64,000 nt of DNA, taken from positions 1 through 64,000 of the forward strand of contig NZ_CBFHLV010000010.1 in NCBI RefSeq assembly GCF_965656765.1. The letters are read 5' to 3'. Below the pieces are notes generated by a model. The model was not told where the DNA came from. It did no database searches and was given only the letters and a program-made list of their open reading frames with translations. The stretch comes from Marivita sp965656765. Lineage in GTDB: Bacteria > Pseudomonadota > Alphaproteobacteria > Rhodobacterales > Rhodobacteraceae. This document shows, piece after piece, positions 51,277 through 60,446 of this stretch. The translations under genes were made by a program, and so were the position numbers. The number at the start of each line of letters is the position of its first letter. Position 1 is the first letter of the stretch.

Positions 51277-52050
51277 ATGTCGCTGAAGGGGAAAACCGCG
51301 GTCATCACCGGATCGAATTCAGGCATCGGGTTGGGTGTCGCCCACGAGCTTGCCCGTGCGGGTGCGGATGTGGCGATCAATTCGTTCACAGACACTGCCG
51401 AAGATCACGCGCTGGCCGATCAGATCGCCAAGGAACACGGCGTGACTGCGCGCTACATTCAGGCGGATATGTCCAAGCCGGAGCAATGCCGCGCACTGAT
51501 CGAAAAGGCCGGAGCCTGCGATATTCTGGTCAACAATGCCGGTATTCAGCATGTCGCGCCGATTGACGAATTCCCGACCGAAAAGTGGGACGCGATTATT
51601 GCGATTAACCTGAGTTCGGCTTTTCATACCACTGCCGCGGCATTGCCCGTGATGCGCGAGGCGGGGTGGGGCCGGATTATTAACGTGGCAAGCGCCCATG
51701 GATTGACAGCATCACCATTTAAATCGGCCTATATCGCGGCCAAACATGGGGTTGTGGGCCTGTCCAAGACCACGGCGCTGGAAACAGCGCGCGAGGACAT
51801 CACCTGCAACGCCATTTGCCCTGGCTATGTGTTGACGCCGCTGGTTGAGGCGCAGATCCCCGACACGGCTAAGAAATATGACATGTCCGAAGAAGAAGTG
51901 ACGCAGAAGGTGATCCTTGAGCGGCAACCGTCAAAGGAATTCGCCACGGTTGAACAAATCGGTGGGACAGCGGTGTTCTTATGTTCTGATGCCGCGGCAC
52001 AGATCACCGGGACGACGATTTCCGTAGATGGTGGCTGGACTGCCCTCTGA
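51277..52050 (+). CDS. bdhA: 3-hydroxybutyrate dehydrogenase
   Basis: Interconverts D-3-hydroxybutyrate and acetoacetate with NAD+, part of polyhydroxybutyrate use. The 257-aa classic SDR has the cofactor loop TGSNSGIG (11-18), NNAG (86-89), and the catalytic Ser139, Tyr152 and Lys156 in NVASAHGL and SAYIAAKHG. The segment GYVLTPLVEAQIPDTAKKY and the VDGGWTAL end are typical of bacterial 3-hydroxybutyrate dehydrogenases. A strong ribosome site (AAGGAGAG) precedes ATG 51277. It is followed by a hairpin repeat and the patatin-like gene. Confidence 0.92.
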   Translation: MSLKGKTAVITGSNSGIGLGVAHELARAGADVAINSFTDTAEDHALADQIAKEHGVTARYIQADMSKPEQCRALIEKAGACDILVNNAGIQHVAPIDEFPTEKWDAIIAINLSSAFHTTAAALPVMREAGWGRIINVASAHGLTASPFKSAYIAAKHGVVGLSKTTALETAREDITCNAICPGYVLTPLVEAQIPDTAKKYDMSEEEVTQKVILERQPSKEFATVEQIGGTAVFLCSDAAAQITGTTISVDGGWTAL

Positions 52051-52070
52051 CGTCGCGTATGCAACACGGT

Positions 52071-52123
52071 GCGAGGGGCCAGCCCCTCGCGCTCCCCGGA
52101 GTTTATTTGGCAAGATGAAGAAG
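52071..52123. repeat. GC-hairpin intergenic repeat, copy 3
   Basis: GCGAGGGGC (52071-52079) pairs with GCCCCTCGC (52082-52090), 9 bp around CA, then CTCCCCGGAGTTTATTTGG and AGATGAAGAAG, matching the tail of the copies at 10119 and 10301. The ribosome binding site AGGAGA of the next gene is at 52125-52130, directly after the repeat. Confidence 0.7.
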
Positions 52124-52134
52124 CAGGAGACCGT

Positions 52135-53166
52135 GTGGTAAAGATCAATCTGGCCCTGCAAGGGGGTGGTGCGCATGGCGCGTTCACTTGGGGTGTGCTC
52201 GATCGAATTCTCGAAGAGGACGATCTTGAGATCGCCGCAATCACAGGAACATCGGCCGGTGCCTTGAACGGTGCCGCCTTAAAGGCTGGATGGCTCGAGA
52301 ACGGCCGTCAAGGTGCGCGGGACAATCTGGATTGGCTGTGGGCTCAGGTCGCCCGGTTGGATGATGTGACGGTGCCAAAGTGGATGCAGGCCTGGTTGCC
52401 GACGCCGGGTGCGATCAGCAAGAGCCTGGAATATTCCCCGCTGTATCAGCTGGGCGACAGCTTTGGGCGTATGATCTCGCCCTATGCGTGGGGGCCGCTG
52501 TACCAGAACCCGCTTGAAAAGATCGTCGATCAGTTTGATTTTGGACGTGTCTGCGCGATGGACGGTCCGGCGCTCTATGTTTGCGCAACCAATGTGCGCG
52601 ACGGCAAGGTGCGGGTCTTCGAAGGCGACGCGATCAGCACTCAGAGCATTTTGGCTTCGGCCTGTTTGCCGACATTGTTTCAGGCGGTCGAGGTTGAAGA
52701 CCCCGAAACCGGGACGGTCGAGGCGTTCTGGGATGGGGGGTACACCGGCAATCCAGCCCTTTTTCCGCTTTTCGAGGCGGGGCTGCCGGACGACGTGGTC
52801 ATCGTGAACATCAATCCGCTCAAGCGCGACACGGTGCCGGTGATGCCGAACGAAATTCAGAATCGGATCAACGAGATCAGTTTCAATTCGTCCTTGCTGC
52901 GCGAATTGCGGGCTATTGAATTTGTTCAGCGGCTGATTTCCGAAGGCAAAGTCCAAGAAGGCGCGATGAAAAACCTGCGTGTTCACATGATCGCCGATGA
53001 CGCATTGATGAACGATTTGTCGGTGGCGACGAAGCTGGTTGCCGTACCGACGGTGATTGACGAATTAAAAGCGGCAGGCCGTCGTGCCGCCGGCACATTC
53101 CTCGCGCAACACAAGGATGACCTTGGCCGGCGTCAGACGACAGATTTGGTTAGGATGTTCGGCTAG
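52135..53166 (+). CDS. Patatin-like phospholipase
   Basis: The 343-aa protein starts at GTG 52135 (AGGAGA 4 nt upstream). It has the oxyanion loop LQGGGAHGAF near residues 9-17, the nucleophile Ser40 in GTSAG, and the catalytic Asp200 in FWDGGYTGN, the Ser-Asp dyad of bacterial patatins. Such enzymes cleave acyl chains from phospholipids; in bacteria that store polyhydroxybutyrate some act as granule depolymerases (PhaZ-like), and the position next to bdhA makes a role in PHB turnover possible, but this is inference. No signal peptide. Its stop overlaps the next gene's stop as CTAG. Confidence 0.87.
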   Translation: MVKINLALQGGGAHGAFTWGVLDRILEEDDLEIAAITGTSAGALNGAALKAGWLENGRQGARDNLDWLWAQVARLDDVTVPKWMQAWLPTPGAISKSLEYSPLYQLGDSFGRMISPYAWGPLYQNPLEKIVDQFDFGRVCAMDGPALYVCATNVRDGKVRVFEGDAISTQSILASACLPTLFQAVEVEDPETGTVEAFWDGGYTGNPALFPLFEAGLPDDVVIVNINPLKRDTVPVMPNEIQNRINEISFNSSLLRELRAIEFVQRLISEGKVQEGAMKNLRVHMIADDALMNDLSVATKLVAVPTVIDELKAAGRRAAGTFLAQHKDDLGRRQTTDLVRMFG

Positions 53167-53843
53167 GCCGCTTTGGCGGGTTGCGTCGGATCTTTTGAGT
53201 TCGGGTAGACCAAACCTGCTGAGATCACCAGTTTTGCCGCGTCTTCGATCGACATGTCGAGTTCGATCACGTCTTCTTGCGGAAAGAACAGCAGAAAGCC
53301 CGAGGTCGGGTTAGGTGTCGTGGGCACAAAAACCGAAATCAGCTTGCCCATTGTTTCCGCCTTGTCGGCCACTTCGCCGCGCGCGTCGGTTGAGATGAAG
53401 CCGATCGCCCAGATGCCCTTGCGCGGGTACTGAATCAGGCAGGCTTTCTCGAAATTGCGTTCGGATTGGGCAAAGATCGTCTCGGCAATCTGTTTGACGC
53501 CGCTATAGATCGAACGGACCACGGGCATGCGTTCAACCAATCCTTCGGCAAAGCGGATCAGCGACCGGCCAATCAGACCTTTTGCAACCCAGCCGACGAA
53601 GGTGGTGAACAGCAAGAAAAAGATCACGCCGACACCGCGCAGGTTGATGCCGATATACTGTTCGGGATTGAACCGGGTGGGCACAACCGGAAGCACGAAC
53701 CCATCAACCCAACCAATGATAGACCAAAGCAGCCAAATGGTCAGGAACACAGGCGCAATCACAACGATACCCGTCAGAAAGCTGGCCCGCAGTCGCGAGA
53801 AAAGACTGGGGCGGCGTCTTTCGGGATCAAAGGGGGTGTTCAT
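53163..53843 (-). CDS. DUF502 membrane protein
   Basis: The 226-aa protein has two membrane segments (about 20-42 and 70-90) and the conserved-looking DUF502 blocks LWSIIGWVDGFV, GKSLIRF-type (GLIGRSLIRFAEGLVERMPVVRSIYSGVKQIAETIF), and SERNFEKACLIQYPRKG. Function is unknown; relatives are often described as possible transporters or LCV-like. It converges on the patatin gene with overlapping stop codons. A single gene. Confidence 0.85.
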   Translation of the reverse strand: MNTPFDPERRRPSLFSRLRASFLTGIVVIAPVFLTIWLLWSIIGWVDGFVLPVVPTRFNPEQYIGINLRGVGVIFFLLFTTFVGWVAKGLIGRSLIRFAEGLVERMPVVRSIYSGVKQIAETIFAQSERNFEKACLIQYPRKGIWAIGFISTDARGEVADKAETMGKLISVFVPTTPNPTSGFLLFFPQEDVIELDMSIEDAAKLVISAGLVYPNSKDPTQPAKAA

Positions 53844-53924
53844 AAGGGGTCCGTCGCTGTTCTGGCAAAACCTAGGCAGTCCGCTTGCCGTCTACAATGG
53901 TGCGACGTGCCTAGAGCGGGCATT

Positions 53925-54842
53925 TCACGGCAGGGACGTCAATTCCTGTGCAATTTGCGCCCCCAAACGGGCATTGTTCAGCACCAGCGCAATATTTGCG
54001 TCAAGCGACCGCCCCTCGGTCAGCTCGAAAATCCTTTGTAACAGGTACGGGGTCAGCGCCTTGCCTGAAATGCCATGCGCCTCGGCGTCTTGGGTTGCGC
54101 GGGTGATGATCGGATGGATCTGCGCATGTGGGATCTCGGCATCCGTCGGGATCGGGTTTGCGACCAACTGCCCACCGGGCAGGCCCAAGGCGCCACGCAT
54201 ATGGTGGGCTTTGGCGATCTCGGCGGCCGTATCTGCGCGCAAAGGTGCCTTGAGCGTCGAAGTGCGCGACCAGAACGCCGGCAGCATATCCTGTCCGTAA
54301 GCCATGACCGGCACGCCCAAGGTTTCCAGCACTTCGAGCGTTTTGGGCAAATCGAGGATCGCTTTGGCCCCGGCCGCCACGACCGTGACGGCGGTTTGCG
54401 ACAGTTCCTGAAGGTCGGCTGAGATGTCAAAGCTTTGATCTGCGCCACGATGCACGCCGCCGATTCCACCTGTGGCAAAGACTTTGATCCCTGCCAGATG
54501 TGCCGCGATCATGGTGGCCGCGACAGTTGTCGCCCCTGTGCCACCTTTCGCCATGCAGACCGCCATATCGGCGCGGCTTAGCTTGGCGACCTGTTTGGCT
54601 TGCGCCAGCGCTTCGAGTTGACCCGAGCTGAGACCAACGCAGAGGCGACCATCGAGAACGGCAATCGTGGCCGGTTCGGCGCCGCTTTCGCGCACGGTCG
54701 ACTCGATCGCGCGCGCGGTTTCGAGATTCTGCGGCCACGGCATTCCATGTGTGATGATTGTAGACTCAAGCGCCACAACCGGCGCGTTGGCGTCTAGGGC
54801 GGTTTGAACAGCGGATGAGATATCCAAGGGCAGGGTCGTCAT
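53925..54842 (-). CDS. psuG: Pseudouridine-5'-phosphate glycosidase
   Basis: Splits pseudouridine 5'-phosphate into uracil and ribose 5-phosphate. The 305-aa protein shows the family blocks VALESTIITHGMPWPQNLE at the start, GGTGATTVAATM near residue 95, GGIGGVHRGA and the C-terminal NIALVLNNARLGAQIA. Start ATG at 54842 is used; its upstream region overlaps the psuK stop by a few bases of context, with GAGGAACC before it. It is the second gene of a psuK-psuG operon and the last in transcription order, which recycles pseudouridine from RNA turnover. Confidence 0.92.
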   Translation of the reverse strand: MTTLPLDISSAVQTALDANAPVVALESTIITHGMPWPQNLETARAIESTVRESGAEPATIAVLDGRLCVGLSSGQLEALAQAKQVAKLSRADMAVCMAKGGTGATTVAATMIAAHLAGIKVFATGGIGGVHRGADQSFDISADLQELSQTAVTVVAAGAKAILDLPKTLEVLETLGVPVMAYGQDMLPAFWSRTSTLKAPLRADTAAEIAKAHHMRGALGLPGGQLVANPIPTDAEIPHAQIHPIITRATQDAEAHGISGKALTPYLLQRIFELTEGRSLDANIALVLNNARLGAQIAQELTSLP

Positions 54843-54846
54843 CGGG

Positions 54847-55734
54847 TCAGGTTCCTCCGGCAACATAAGCGGCGGCTGTGGCAAGAGCGCGGTGAAGCGC
54901 CGTGGGGCGGTCGGCCCCGCGCGGTTCGGATGCGATATGGGCGGCCATGAACGTGTCGCCAGCGCCGGTCACGCGGGTGACCATGACCTCGGGTGGGCGC
55001 TCGGCTAAGATGCCCTCTTTGGTCGCATCACAGGTGACATTCCCACCATCGGTGACCAGCGCACGGGCCGCCCCGCGTTCTATCAAAGCTGCCCCGGCTT
55101 GAGGCGCGCTGGTGAATTCGGTCTGGCAGAGCAGCCCAGCCTCTTCGAGGTTCACATAGAGCACGCCATGGCCACTTCGGATAAAGGGCAAGAGGCGTTC
55201 GGCCTTGCCCGGTGAGGCTGGTGCGATCCGCAGGTCGGCTTTGGAAAACGCAGGGTGATGCACGATCTGATCAAGCAGTGATTCCGTAAGGTTGCCGTCA
55301 AGCGCGATCGGGCCGGGAAACGGTGCTTCAACAAAGCCCAATGGGCCGTCAATCAGCGGGCGAATGATCTTGTCACCCGCCTGTTCCAGCGAATGCGCAT
55401 CGGCGATGGCAGCGATCAAGCCGTTTGCAGCTTCTACAGCCATGTATTGGTCGGTCGGAAGGTCTTCTGACCGGTAGAGCTGATCAGTGATCAAGCCCAG
55501 ACGGTCACAGGCGGTAATCAATTCGTCCCCTTCGGAATCGCGACCAACGACACTAAGGAGCGCGGGAACGAGATCGAAGCGCGCCAGCGTCATGGCGATA
55601 TTCAGCGCAACACCGCCGGGCAGACGGGTGATATGCCCCGGCACATCGGCGCCTTGTTTCATGTGGCGGTCAGAGCGGCCGATCACGTCCCAAAGGACAG
55701 AACCGATACAAAGGATGTCAGGGCGCTGTGTCAT
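54847..55734 (-). CDS. psuK: PfkB-family kinase, probable pseudouridine kinase
   Basis: The 295-aa protein is a PfkB-family sugar/nucleoside kinase. The start MTQRPDILCIGSVLWDVIGRSD and PGGVALNIAMTLARF are the sugar-binding half; VTRVTGAGDTFMAAH holds the anion hole and catalytic aspartate. Placed directly before psuG, which uses its product, it almost certainly phosphorylates pseudouridine. The ATG at 55734 begins the conserved motif; the longer upstream frame is antisense of the next gene's region. The two genes are 4 nt apart. Confidence 0.88.
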   Translation of the reverse strand: MTQRPDILCIGSVLWDVIGRSDRHMKQGADVPGHITRLPGGVALNIAMTLARFDLVPALLSVVGRDSEGDELITACDRLGLITDQLYRSEDLPTDQYMAVEAANGLIAAIADAHSLEQAGDKIIRPLIDGPLGFVEAPFPGPIALDGNLTESLLDQIVHHPAFSKADLRIAPASPGKAERLLPFIRSGHGVLYVNLEEAGLLCQTEFTSAPQAGAALIERGAARALVTDGGNVTCDATKEGILAERPPEVMVTRVTGAGDTFMAAHIASEPRGADRPTALHRALATAAAYVAGGT

Positions 55735-55865
55735 GCGCCCGTCATCGCCCGAGTGATATGCCAGCGCAAGTGCCGGATTGAAGAACGTGCCGTTGCGGTC
55801 CCCATTGTTGCGGCCTGCGCTTTGTGGCAGGCCTGCGGGCAAGAATTGGACGGAGTTTTGCGACA

Positions 55866-57050
55866 ATGATGAAACGAACCCTGATGCGCCCCGGCGGCCT
55901 TCCTGAAAGCGCGTCGACCCCTGTGGTCACACCGCTGATGCCCTCGGTCGTATACGCGAGCGAAACGCCGGATCGGCTGGACGATCAGTATGAAGGTCGC
56001 ACCGAAGGGTACACCTATGCCCGAGAAGGTCATCCCAACGCCGATGTGCTGGCGCGCCGGATCGACGCAATGGAGGATGCACCACAACCGGGCTTGGTTC
56101 TGGGGTCCGGCATGGCAGCGGTCACGGCGGTTCTGCTGGGACTGTGCAAAGCCGGGGATCATGTGGTTGGTGGCGATCAGCTATATGGTCGCTCCTTGCG
56201 GATGATGCGGGACGATCTGCCCCGGCTGGGGATCGAGACCACTTTGGCAGACCCGACAGATGTCGAGGCCGTTGAAGCGGCGTTGCAGCCGAACACGCGG
56301 CTGGTGCTGATCGAAGTGGTGTCGAATCCGACGCTGCGGATTGCGGATGTGCAGGGTATTGCCGATCTGTGTCGCGACAAGGGTGTGCTGCTGGTTGTAG
56401 ACAACACCTTTACCACACCACGGGCGATCAAACCGTTCGAATTGGGCGCGGATGTGGTGTTGCATTCGGTGACCAAGCTATTGGCGGGGCATTCCGATGT
56501 CACACTGGGCTGGGTCGCCGCGCGCGAACTGGATGATGCCAAGGCGATCTACGACTTTGCCGTGACCACAGGCATGACGCCCAGCCCGTTCGACTGCTGG
56601 CTGGCAGAACGGGGGCTCATGTCCTTTGATCTGCGCTTTGACCGCGCCGAGGCGACAGCCGCACGGCTTGCAGATCATTTGGCGGGGCAGGCGATGGTCA
56701 AGCGTGTGCTTTATCCAACACGGCCCGATCACCCGGATCGCGCCCGCGCGCAAGGGCTGCTTCGGGGGCGAGGTTGCAACATGGTCAGCTTTGAACTCGA
56801 CGGTGGGCGTGCCGAGGCAAATGCGTTTACCAAAGGCGCGGATCAGATCGCCTTTGCCCCGACACTCGGTGATGTGGGCACAACACTGTCGCACCCAGCG
56901 TCTTCGTCGCACCGCGCACTGACACCCGAAGGCCGCGCTAAGCTGGGCATGACCGAAGGGTTCTTTCGCGTGTCTGTAGGACTCGAAGACCCCGATGCGT
57001 TAATCGCAGCGTTTGATGCGGGGCTTGCGGCTGTGGCAGCCGGAAAATGA
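55866..57050 (+). CDS. Transsulfuration PLP enzyme (cystathionine lyase/synthase family)
   Basis: The 394-aa protein is a Cys/Met metabolism PLP enzyme. Lys204 in LHSVTKLLAGHSD is the Schiff-base lysine; YTYAREGHPN and VVSNPTLRIAD contact the cofactor, and FRVSVGLEDPDALI is the C-terminal family block. It could be cystathionine beta-lyase, gamma-synthase or gamma-lyase; the choice cannot be made from sequence alone. Two adjacent ATGs (55866, 55869) are possible starts. Its TGA overlaps the start of phoR by 4 nt, an unusual partner. Divergent from psuK by about 130 bp. Confidence 0.85.
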   Translation: MMKRTLMRPGGLPESASTPVVTPLMPSVVYASETPDRLDDQYEGRTEGYTYAREGHPNADVLARRIDAMEDAPQPGLVLGSGMAAVTAVLLGLCKAGDHVVGGDQLYGRSLRMMRDDLPRLGIETTLADPTDVEAVEAALQPNTRLVLIEVVSNPTLRIADVQGIADLCRDKGVLLVVDNTFTTPRAIKPFELGADVVLHSVTKLLAGHSDVTLGWVAARELDDAKAIYDFAVTTGMTPSPFDCWLAERGLMSFDLRFDRAEATAARLADHLAGQAMVKRVLYPTRPDHPDRARAQGLLRGRGCNMVSFELDGGRAEANAFTKGADQIAFAPTLGDVGTTLSHPASSSHRALTPEGRAKLGMTEGFFRVSVGLEDPDALIAAFDAGLAAVAAGK

Positions 57051-58096
57051 CCGCCGCTCCCCGCGATATTCTGATGGTGCTGGGAATTCCGGCGGTGCTG
57101 ATTGCGCCGGATGAACGGATTTTCGCCGTCAACGCAGCAGCGGAAACGCTGCTGGGCAAGAATATTGAGGGGCGGCATTTCATCACCGCGTTGCGCCAAC
57201 CTGCGCTGATCGAAACCATCGAACAGGTGCAACGCGAGGGCACCCGGCGAGAAACCCGCTATCTGACCAACGACGGGCAGCACGACATCACGTACCGCGT
57301 GACCTGCGGGCCAGTGCCAATGCAAGGACGTCTTGGAACGCTGGTGTCCTTTGAAGATATCACACCGATGGAACAAGCCGGCCAGATGCGGCGCGATTTC
57401 GTCGCCAATGTGAGCCATGAATTGCGCACCCCTTTGACTGCCTTGTTAGGTTTCATCGAAACCCTGCAAGGCCCCGCGCGCAATGACACGAACGCACAAG
57501 AGCGGTTTCTTGCGATCATGGCCGCCGAGGCGGAACGCATGAACCGTCTCGTGTCGGACCTGTTGTCGCTCAGCCGGGTCGAAGCCGACGAAAGGGTGCG
57601 CCCGGTGGATCCGGTGGACCTTGGATCAGTGATACAGCAGACGCGGCACAGTCTCGCACAACTGGCCGACGAGGCTGGAATCGAGATGTCCTTGCATCTA
57701 CCCGAAAGTCCTGTGGTTGTTCCCGGCGATGCCGATCAGTTGCGGCAAGTGCTGACCAATCTGTTCGAAAACGCGATCAAGTATTCGGGAAACGGCAAAT
57801 TCGTGCGCCTGAGCCTCGGAGCGCCGGGCTACGAGGGACGCTTGCGGGGGCAGGGCGTGCGCATCGAGGTCAGTGACACCGGGCCGGGGATTGACACAGT
57901 GCATTTGCCGCGCCTGACAGAACGGTTCTACCGCGTTGACAGCCACCGGTCCCGCGAGTTGGGCGGCACCGGGCTTGGTCTGGCGATTGTGAAGCACATC
58001 GTGAACCGGCATCGGGGGCGGTTGCAAGTTGATAGCCAGCTTGGGCGCGGCACCACCTTTACCGTTATTCTGCCGTTGGACGAAAAGGTGGAATGA
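57047..58096 (+). CDS. phoR: Phosphate regulon sensor kinase PhoR
   Basis: PhoR phosphorylates PhoB when phosphate is scarce. The 349-aa protein has a PAS domain (about 5-110), the HisKA domain with His124 in VANVSHELRTPL, and an ATPase domain with NLFENAIKY (N box), DTGPGI (G1), and GGTGLGLAIVKH (G2). No clear membrane segment is visible, while E. coli PhoR is membrane-anchored. Start ATG overlaps the stop of the transsulfuration gene by 4 nt. It converges on phoB with about 108 bp between stops rather than lying next to it in the same direction. Confidence 0.88.
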   Translation: MTAAPRDILMVLGIPAVLIAPDERIFAVNAAAETLLGKNIEGRHFITALRQPALIETIEQVQREGTRRETRYLTNDGQHDITYRVTCGPVPMQGRLGTLVSFEDITPMEQAGQMRRDFVANVSHELRTPLTALLGFIETLQGPARNDTNAQERFLAIMAAEAERMNRLVSDLLSLSRVEADERVRPVDPVDLGSVIQQTRHSLAQLADEAGIEMSLHLPESPVVVPGDADQLRQVLTNLFENAIKYSGNGKFVRLSLGAPGYEGRLRGQGVRIEVSDTGPGIDTVHLPRLTERFYRVDSHRSRELGGTGLGLAIVKHIVNRHRGRLQVDSQLGRGTTFTVILPLDEKVE

Positions 58097-58204
58097 CCTT
58101 GGGTTGGTGTTTCCGTTGACGCATCATGCCTTGGCACAATTGCGCAACAGTGCAAATCGACCGGTTTCTGCTACCGGAATGATCGGCTGGCGCATTCTTG
58201 AAAT

Positions 58205-58894
58205 TTAACCCAGCGAATATCCCGCGCCGCGCACTGTGCGTAGCGGATCCGCCCGTCCTGTGGTGGTCAATGATTTGCGCAGACGTCCAATATGCACATC
58301 CACCGTACGGGTATCGACATAAATGTCACGGCCCCAAACACGGTCTAGCAATTGCTCCCTTGACCAGACACGCCCCGGCTTTTCCATCAGCGTCGACAGC
58401 AGCCGAAATTCGGTTGGGCCAAGTTTGACCTCAGAGCCATCGCGGGTGACGCGGTGGGTTTCGGCGTCCAGCACAATGTCATCGTATTCAAGGCGCAACC
58501 CAGCTGCGGCAGGGCGCGTCCGGCGCAGTTGAGCGCGCACGCGAGCCATCAGTTCGACAACCGAATATGGTTTGATCACGTAATCATCCGCCCCTGTCTC
58601 GAGCCCCCGCACGCGGTCGACCTCTTCGGACCGAGCCGAAAGCATGATGATCGGCACATTGCGCGTGTCCGGGCGTGTTTTGAGCTGGCGGCACACCTCA
58701 ATCCCCGAGACATTCGGCAGCATCCAATCGAGAACAATGATGTCGGGCTGTTCCTCATCGACAAGGATCAGCGCCTCTTCTCCGTTTTCGGCCTTTGCGA
58801 CACGAAACCCTTCGGCCTCGAGGTTGTACCCAAGAACCTCACGTTGGGCGGGCTCGTCTTCGACAACCAGAACCGTTGGCTGAACCGTATTCAT
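58205..58894 (-). CDS. phoB: Phosphate regulon response regulator PhoB
   Basis: PhoB binds Pho boxes when phosphorylated by PhoR and turns on phosphate-starvation genes. The 229-aa OmpR/PhoB-type protein has a receiver with Asp56 in IVLDWMLP and Lys in VIKPYS, and a winged helix C-terminal half with GPTEFRLLSTLMEKPGRVWSREQLLDRVWG. It ends the pst operon, 3 nt after phoU. Confidence 0.96.
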   Translation of the reverse strand: MNTVQPTVLVVEDEPAQREVLGYNLEAEGFRVAKAENGEEALILVDEEQPDIIVLDWMLPNVSGIEVCRQLKTRPDTRNVPIIMLSARSEEVDRVRGLETGADDYVIKPYSVVELMARVRAQLRRTRPAAAGLRLEYDDIVLDAETHRVTRDGSEVKLGPTEFRLLSTLMEKPGRVWSREQLLDRVWGRDIYVDTRTVDVHIGRLRKSLTTTGRADPLRTVRGAGYSLG

Positions 58895-58897
58895 GGC

Positions 58898-59629
58898 TTA
58901 GGTCCCATGCTCCGATGTTTGAGAAAGGTCCACATCGGTCGAAGTTAAATCTTCTTTCTGACGCGGCTCTTCGGGTTTTTCACCGGTGACAAGAAACACC
59001 ACCTGTTCGGCAATCGAGGTCACGTGGTCCCCCATGCGTTCTACATTTTTGGCGATGAAATGCAGATGCATACAGGGCGTGATGTTGCGCGGATCTTCGA
59101 GCATGAAGGTCAGGAATTCGCGGAACAGCGTGTTGTACATCTGGTCGATGTCCACATCGCGTTCGATCACGTCTCGGGCCAGCACATCATCACGCTGGAT
59201 GTAAGCGTCGAGCGCGTCCTTGAGCATGATCTGCACATCGCGTGACATGCGCCGCAACTGTGCAGCAGAGCCATTGATCGCGGGCATCGACATCAAAACG
59301 GCATTGCGTTTGGCCAGGTTCTTGGCCAGATCGCCGATCCGTTCAAGATTTGCGCTGATGCGCATCACCGACAAGATCACCCGAAGGTCGATGGCGGTAG
59401 GCGCGCGCAGCGCGATGACGCGGGCGGCCTCTTCGTTCAAAAGCTCTTCCAGCGCATCAATGGCCTTGTCGCCGGTGCGCACTTTGTCGGCGAGTTCCTG
59501 ATCGCGGGTTTCGAGAGCCTGCGCGGAGTCGAGGATCGCCTGTTCGACCAGCCCGCCCATTTTCATGATCCGTGCCTGAATCCCTTCAAGGTCGCGGTCG
59601 AAGGCGCTTGAGATATGTTCCTGATTCAC
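58898..59629 (-). CDS. phoU: Phosphate transport regulator PhoU
   Basis: PhoU links the Pst transporter to PhoR and keeps the system off when phosphate is plentiful. The 243-aa protein has two three-helix PhoU repeats; ANLERIGDLAKNLAKR and NVERMGDHVTSIAEQV are the paired metal-binding blocks. I start it at GTG 59629 (giving MNQEHISSAFD), since a longer frame upstream runs into pstB. The gap to pstB is 4 nt and phoB follows after 3 nt. Confidence 0.94.
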   Translation of the reverse strand: MNQEHISSAFDRDLEGIQARIMKMGGLVEQAILDSAQALETRDQELADKVRTGDKAIDALEELLNEEAARVIALRAPTAIDLRVILSVMRISANLERIGDLAKNLAKRNAVLMSMPAINGSAAQLRRMSRDVQIMLKDALDAYIQRDDVLARDVIERDVDIDQMYNTLFREFLTFMLEDPRNITPCMHLHFIAKNVERMGDHVTSIAEQVVFLVTGEKPEEPRQKEDLTSTDVDLSQTSEHGT

Positions 59630-59633
59630 GGTT

Positions 59634-60431
59634 TTATCCAATCCGTCCGGTGATGTAGCTTTCAGTGCGACTATCTTCGGGGTTTGTAAAAATCTTCGAG
59701 GTATCGTCATATTCCACCAGATTGCCGAGGTGGAAAAACGCCGTTTTCTGACTGACGCGCGCGGCTTGCTGCATGGAGTGCGTAACAATCACCACAGCGT
59801 AGTTCTGACGCAACTCGTCGATCAACTCTTCGACCTGTGCGGTAGCAATAGGGTCAAGCGCCGAACAGGGTTCGTCCATCAAGAGCACTTCGGGTTCGGT
59901 CGCCACAGCACGTGCAATGCACAAACGCTGTTGCTGGCCACCCGACAGACCTGTGCCCGGCGCATTGAGGCGATCCTTGACTTCGTCCCAGATAGCGCCG
60001 CGGCGCAAGGCGCGTTCGACGATATCATCAAGCTCGGCCTTGTTCCGGGCCATGCCGTGGATCTTGGGGCCATAGGCGACATTGTCGTAAATCGACTTGG
60101 GAAATGGATTGGGTTTCTGAAATACCATTCCAACCTTCGCGCGAAGCTGAACCGGATCAACGCGCTTGTCGTAGATGTCATCGCCGTCGATCAGGATGTC
60201 GCCCTCAACACGGCAGATGTCGATCGTGTCGTTCATCCGGTTGATGCAGCGCAGAAACGTCGACTTGCCACAACCCGACGGGCCAATGAAAGCGGTGACT
60301 GTGTTGTTCTCGATCTCGACCGACACGTCTTTGATCGCATGGTTGTCGCCGTAATAGACCTGCACGTCCTTGGCATTGATTTTGACGTCCGTCACGGCGG
60401 TCTCCTGTGTGTGGTGTGGTATATCGTACAT
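59634..60431 (-). CDS. pstB: Phosphate ABC transporter ATP-binding protein
   Basis: PstB powers phosphate import. The 265-aa protein has Walker A GPSGCGKST (50-58), the PstB-typical CINRMNDTIDICRVEGDI, the signature LSGGQQQRL, Walker B VLLMDEPCSALDP, and the H-loop HSMQQA. The ATG at 60431 is about 10 residues longer than the usual start; MTDVKINAKD-like downstream codons (GTG at about 60395) are an alternative. Followed 4 nt later by phoU. Confidence 0.97.
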   Translation of the reverse strand: MYDIPHHTQETAVTDVKINAKDVQVYYGDNHAIKDVSVEIENNTVTAFIGPSGCGKSTFLRCINRMNDTIDICRVEGDILIDGDDIYDKRVDPVQLRAKVGMVFQKPNPFPKSIYDNVAYGPKIHGMARNKAELDDIVERALRRGAIWDEVKDRLNAPGTGLSGGQQQRLCIARAVATEPEVLLMDEPCSALDPIATAQVEELIDELRQNYAVVIVTHSMQQAARVSQKTAFFHLGNLVEYDDTSKIFTNPEDSRTESYITGRIG

Positions 60432-60446
60432 GGGGCAGGGTCCAGT

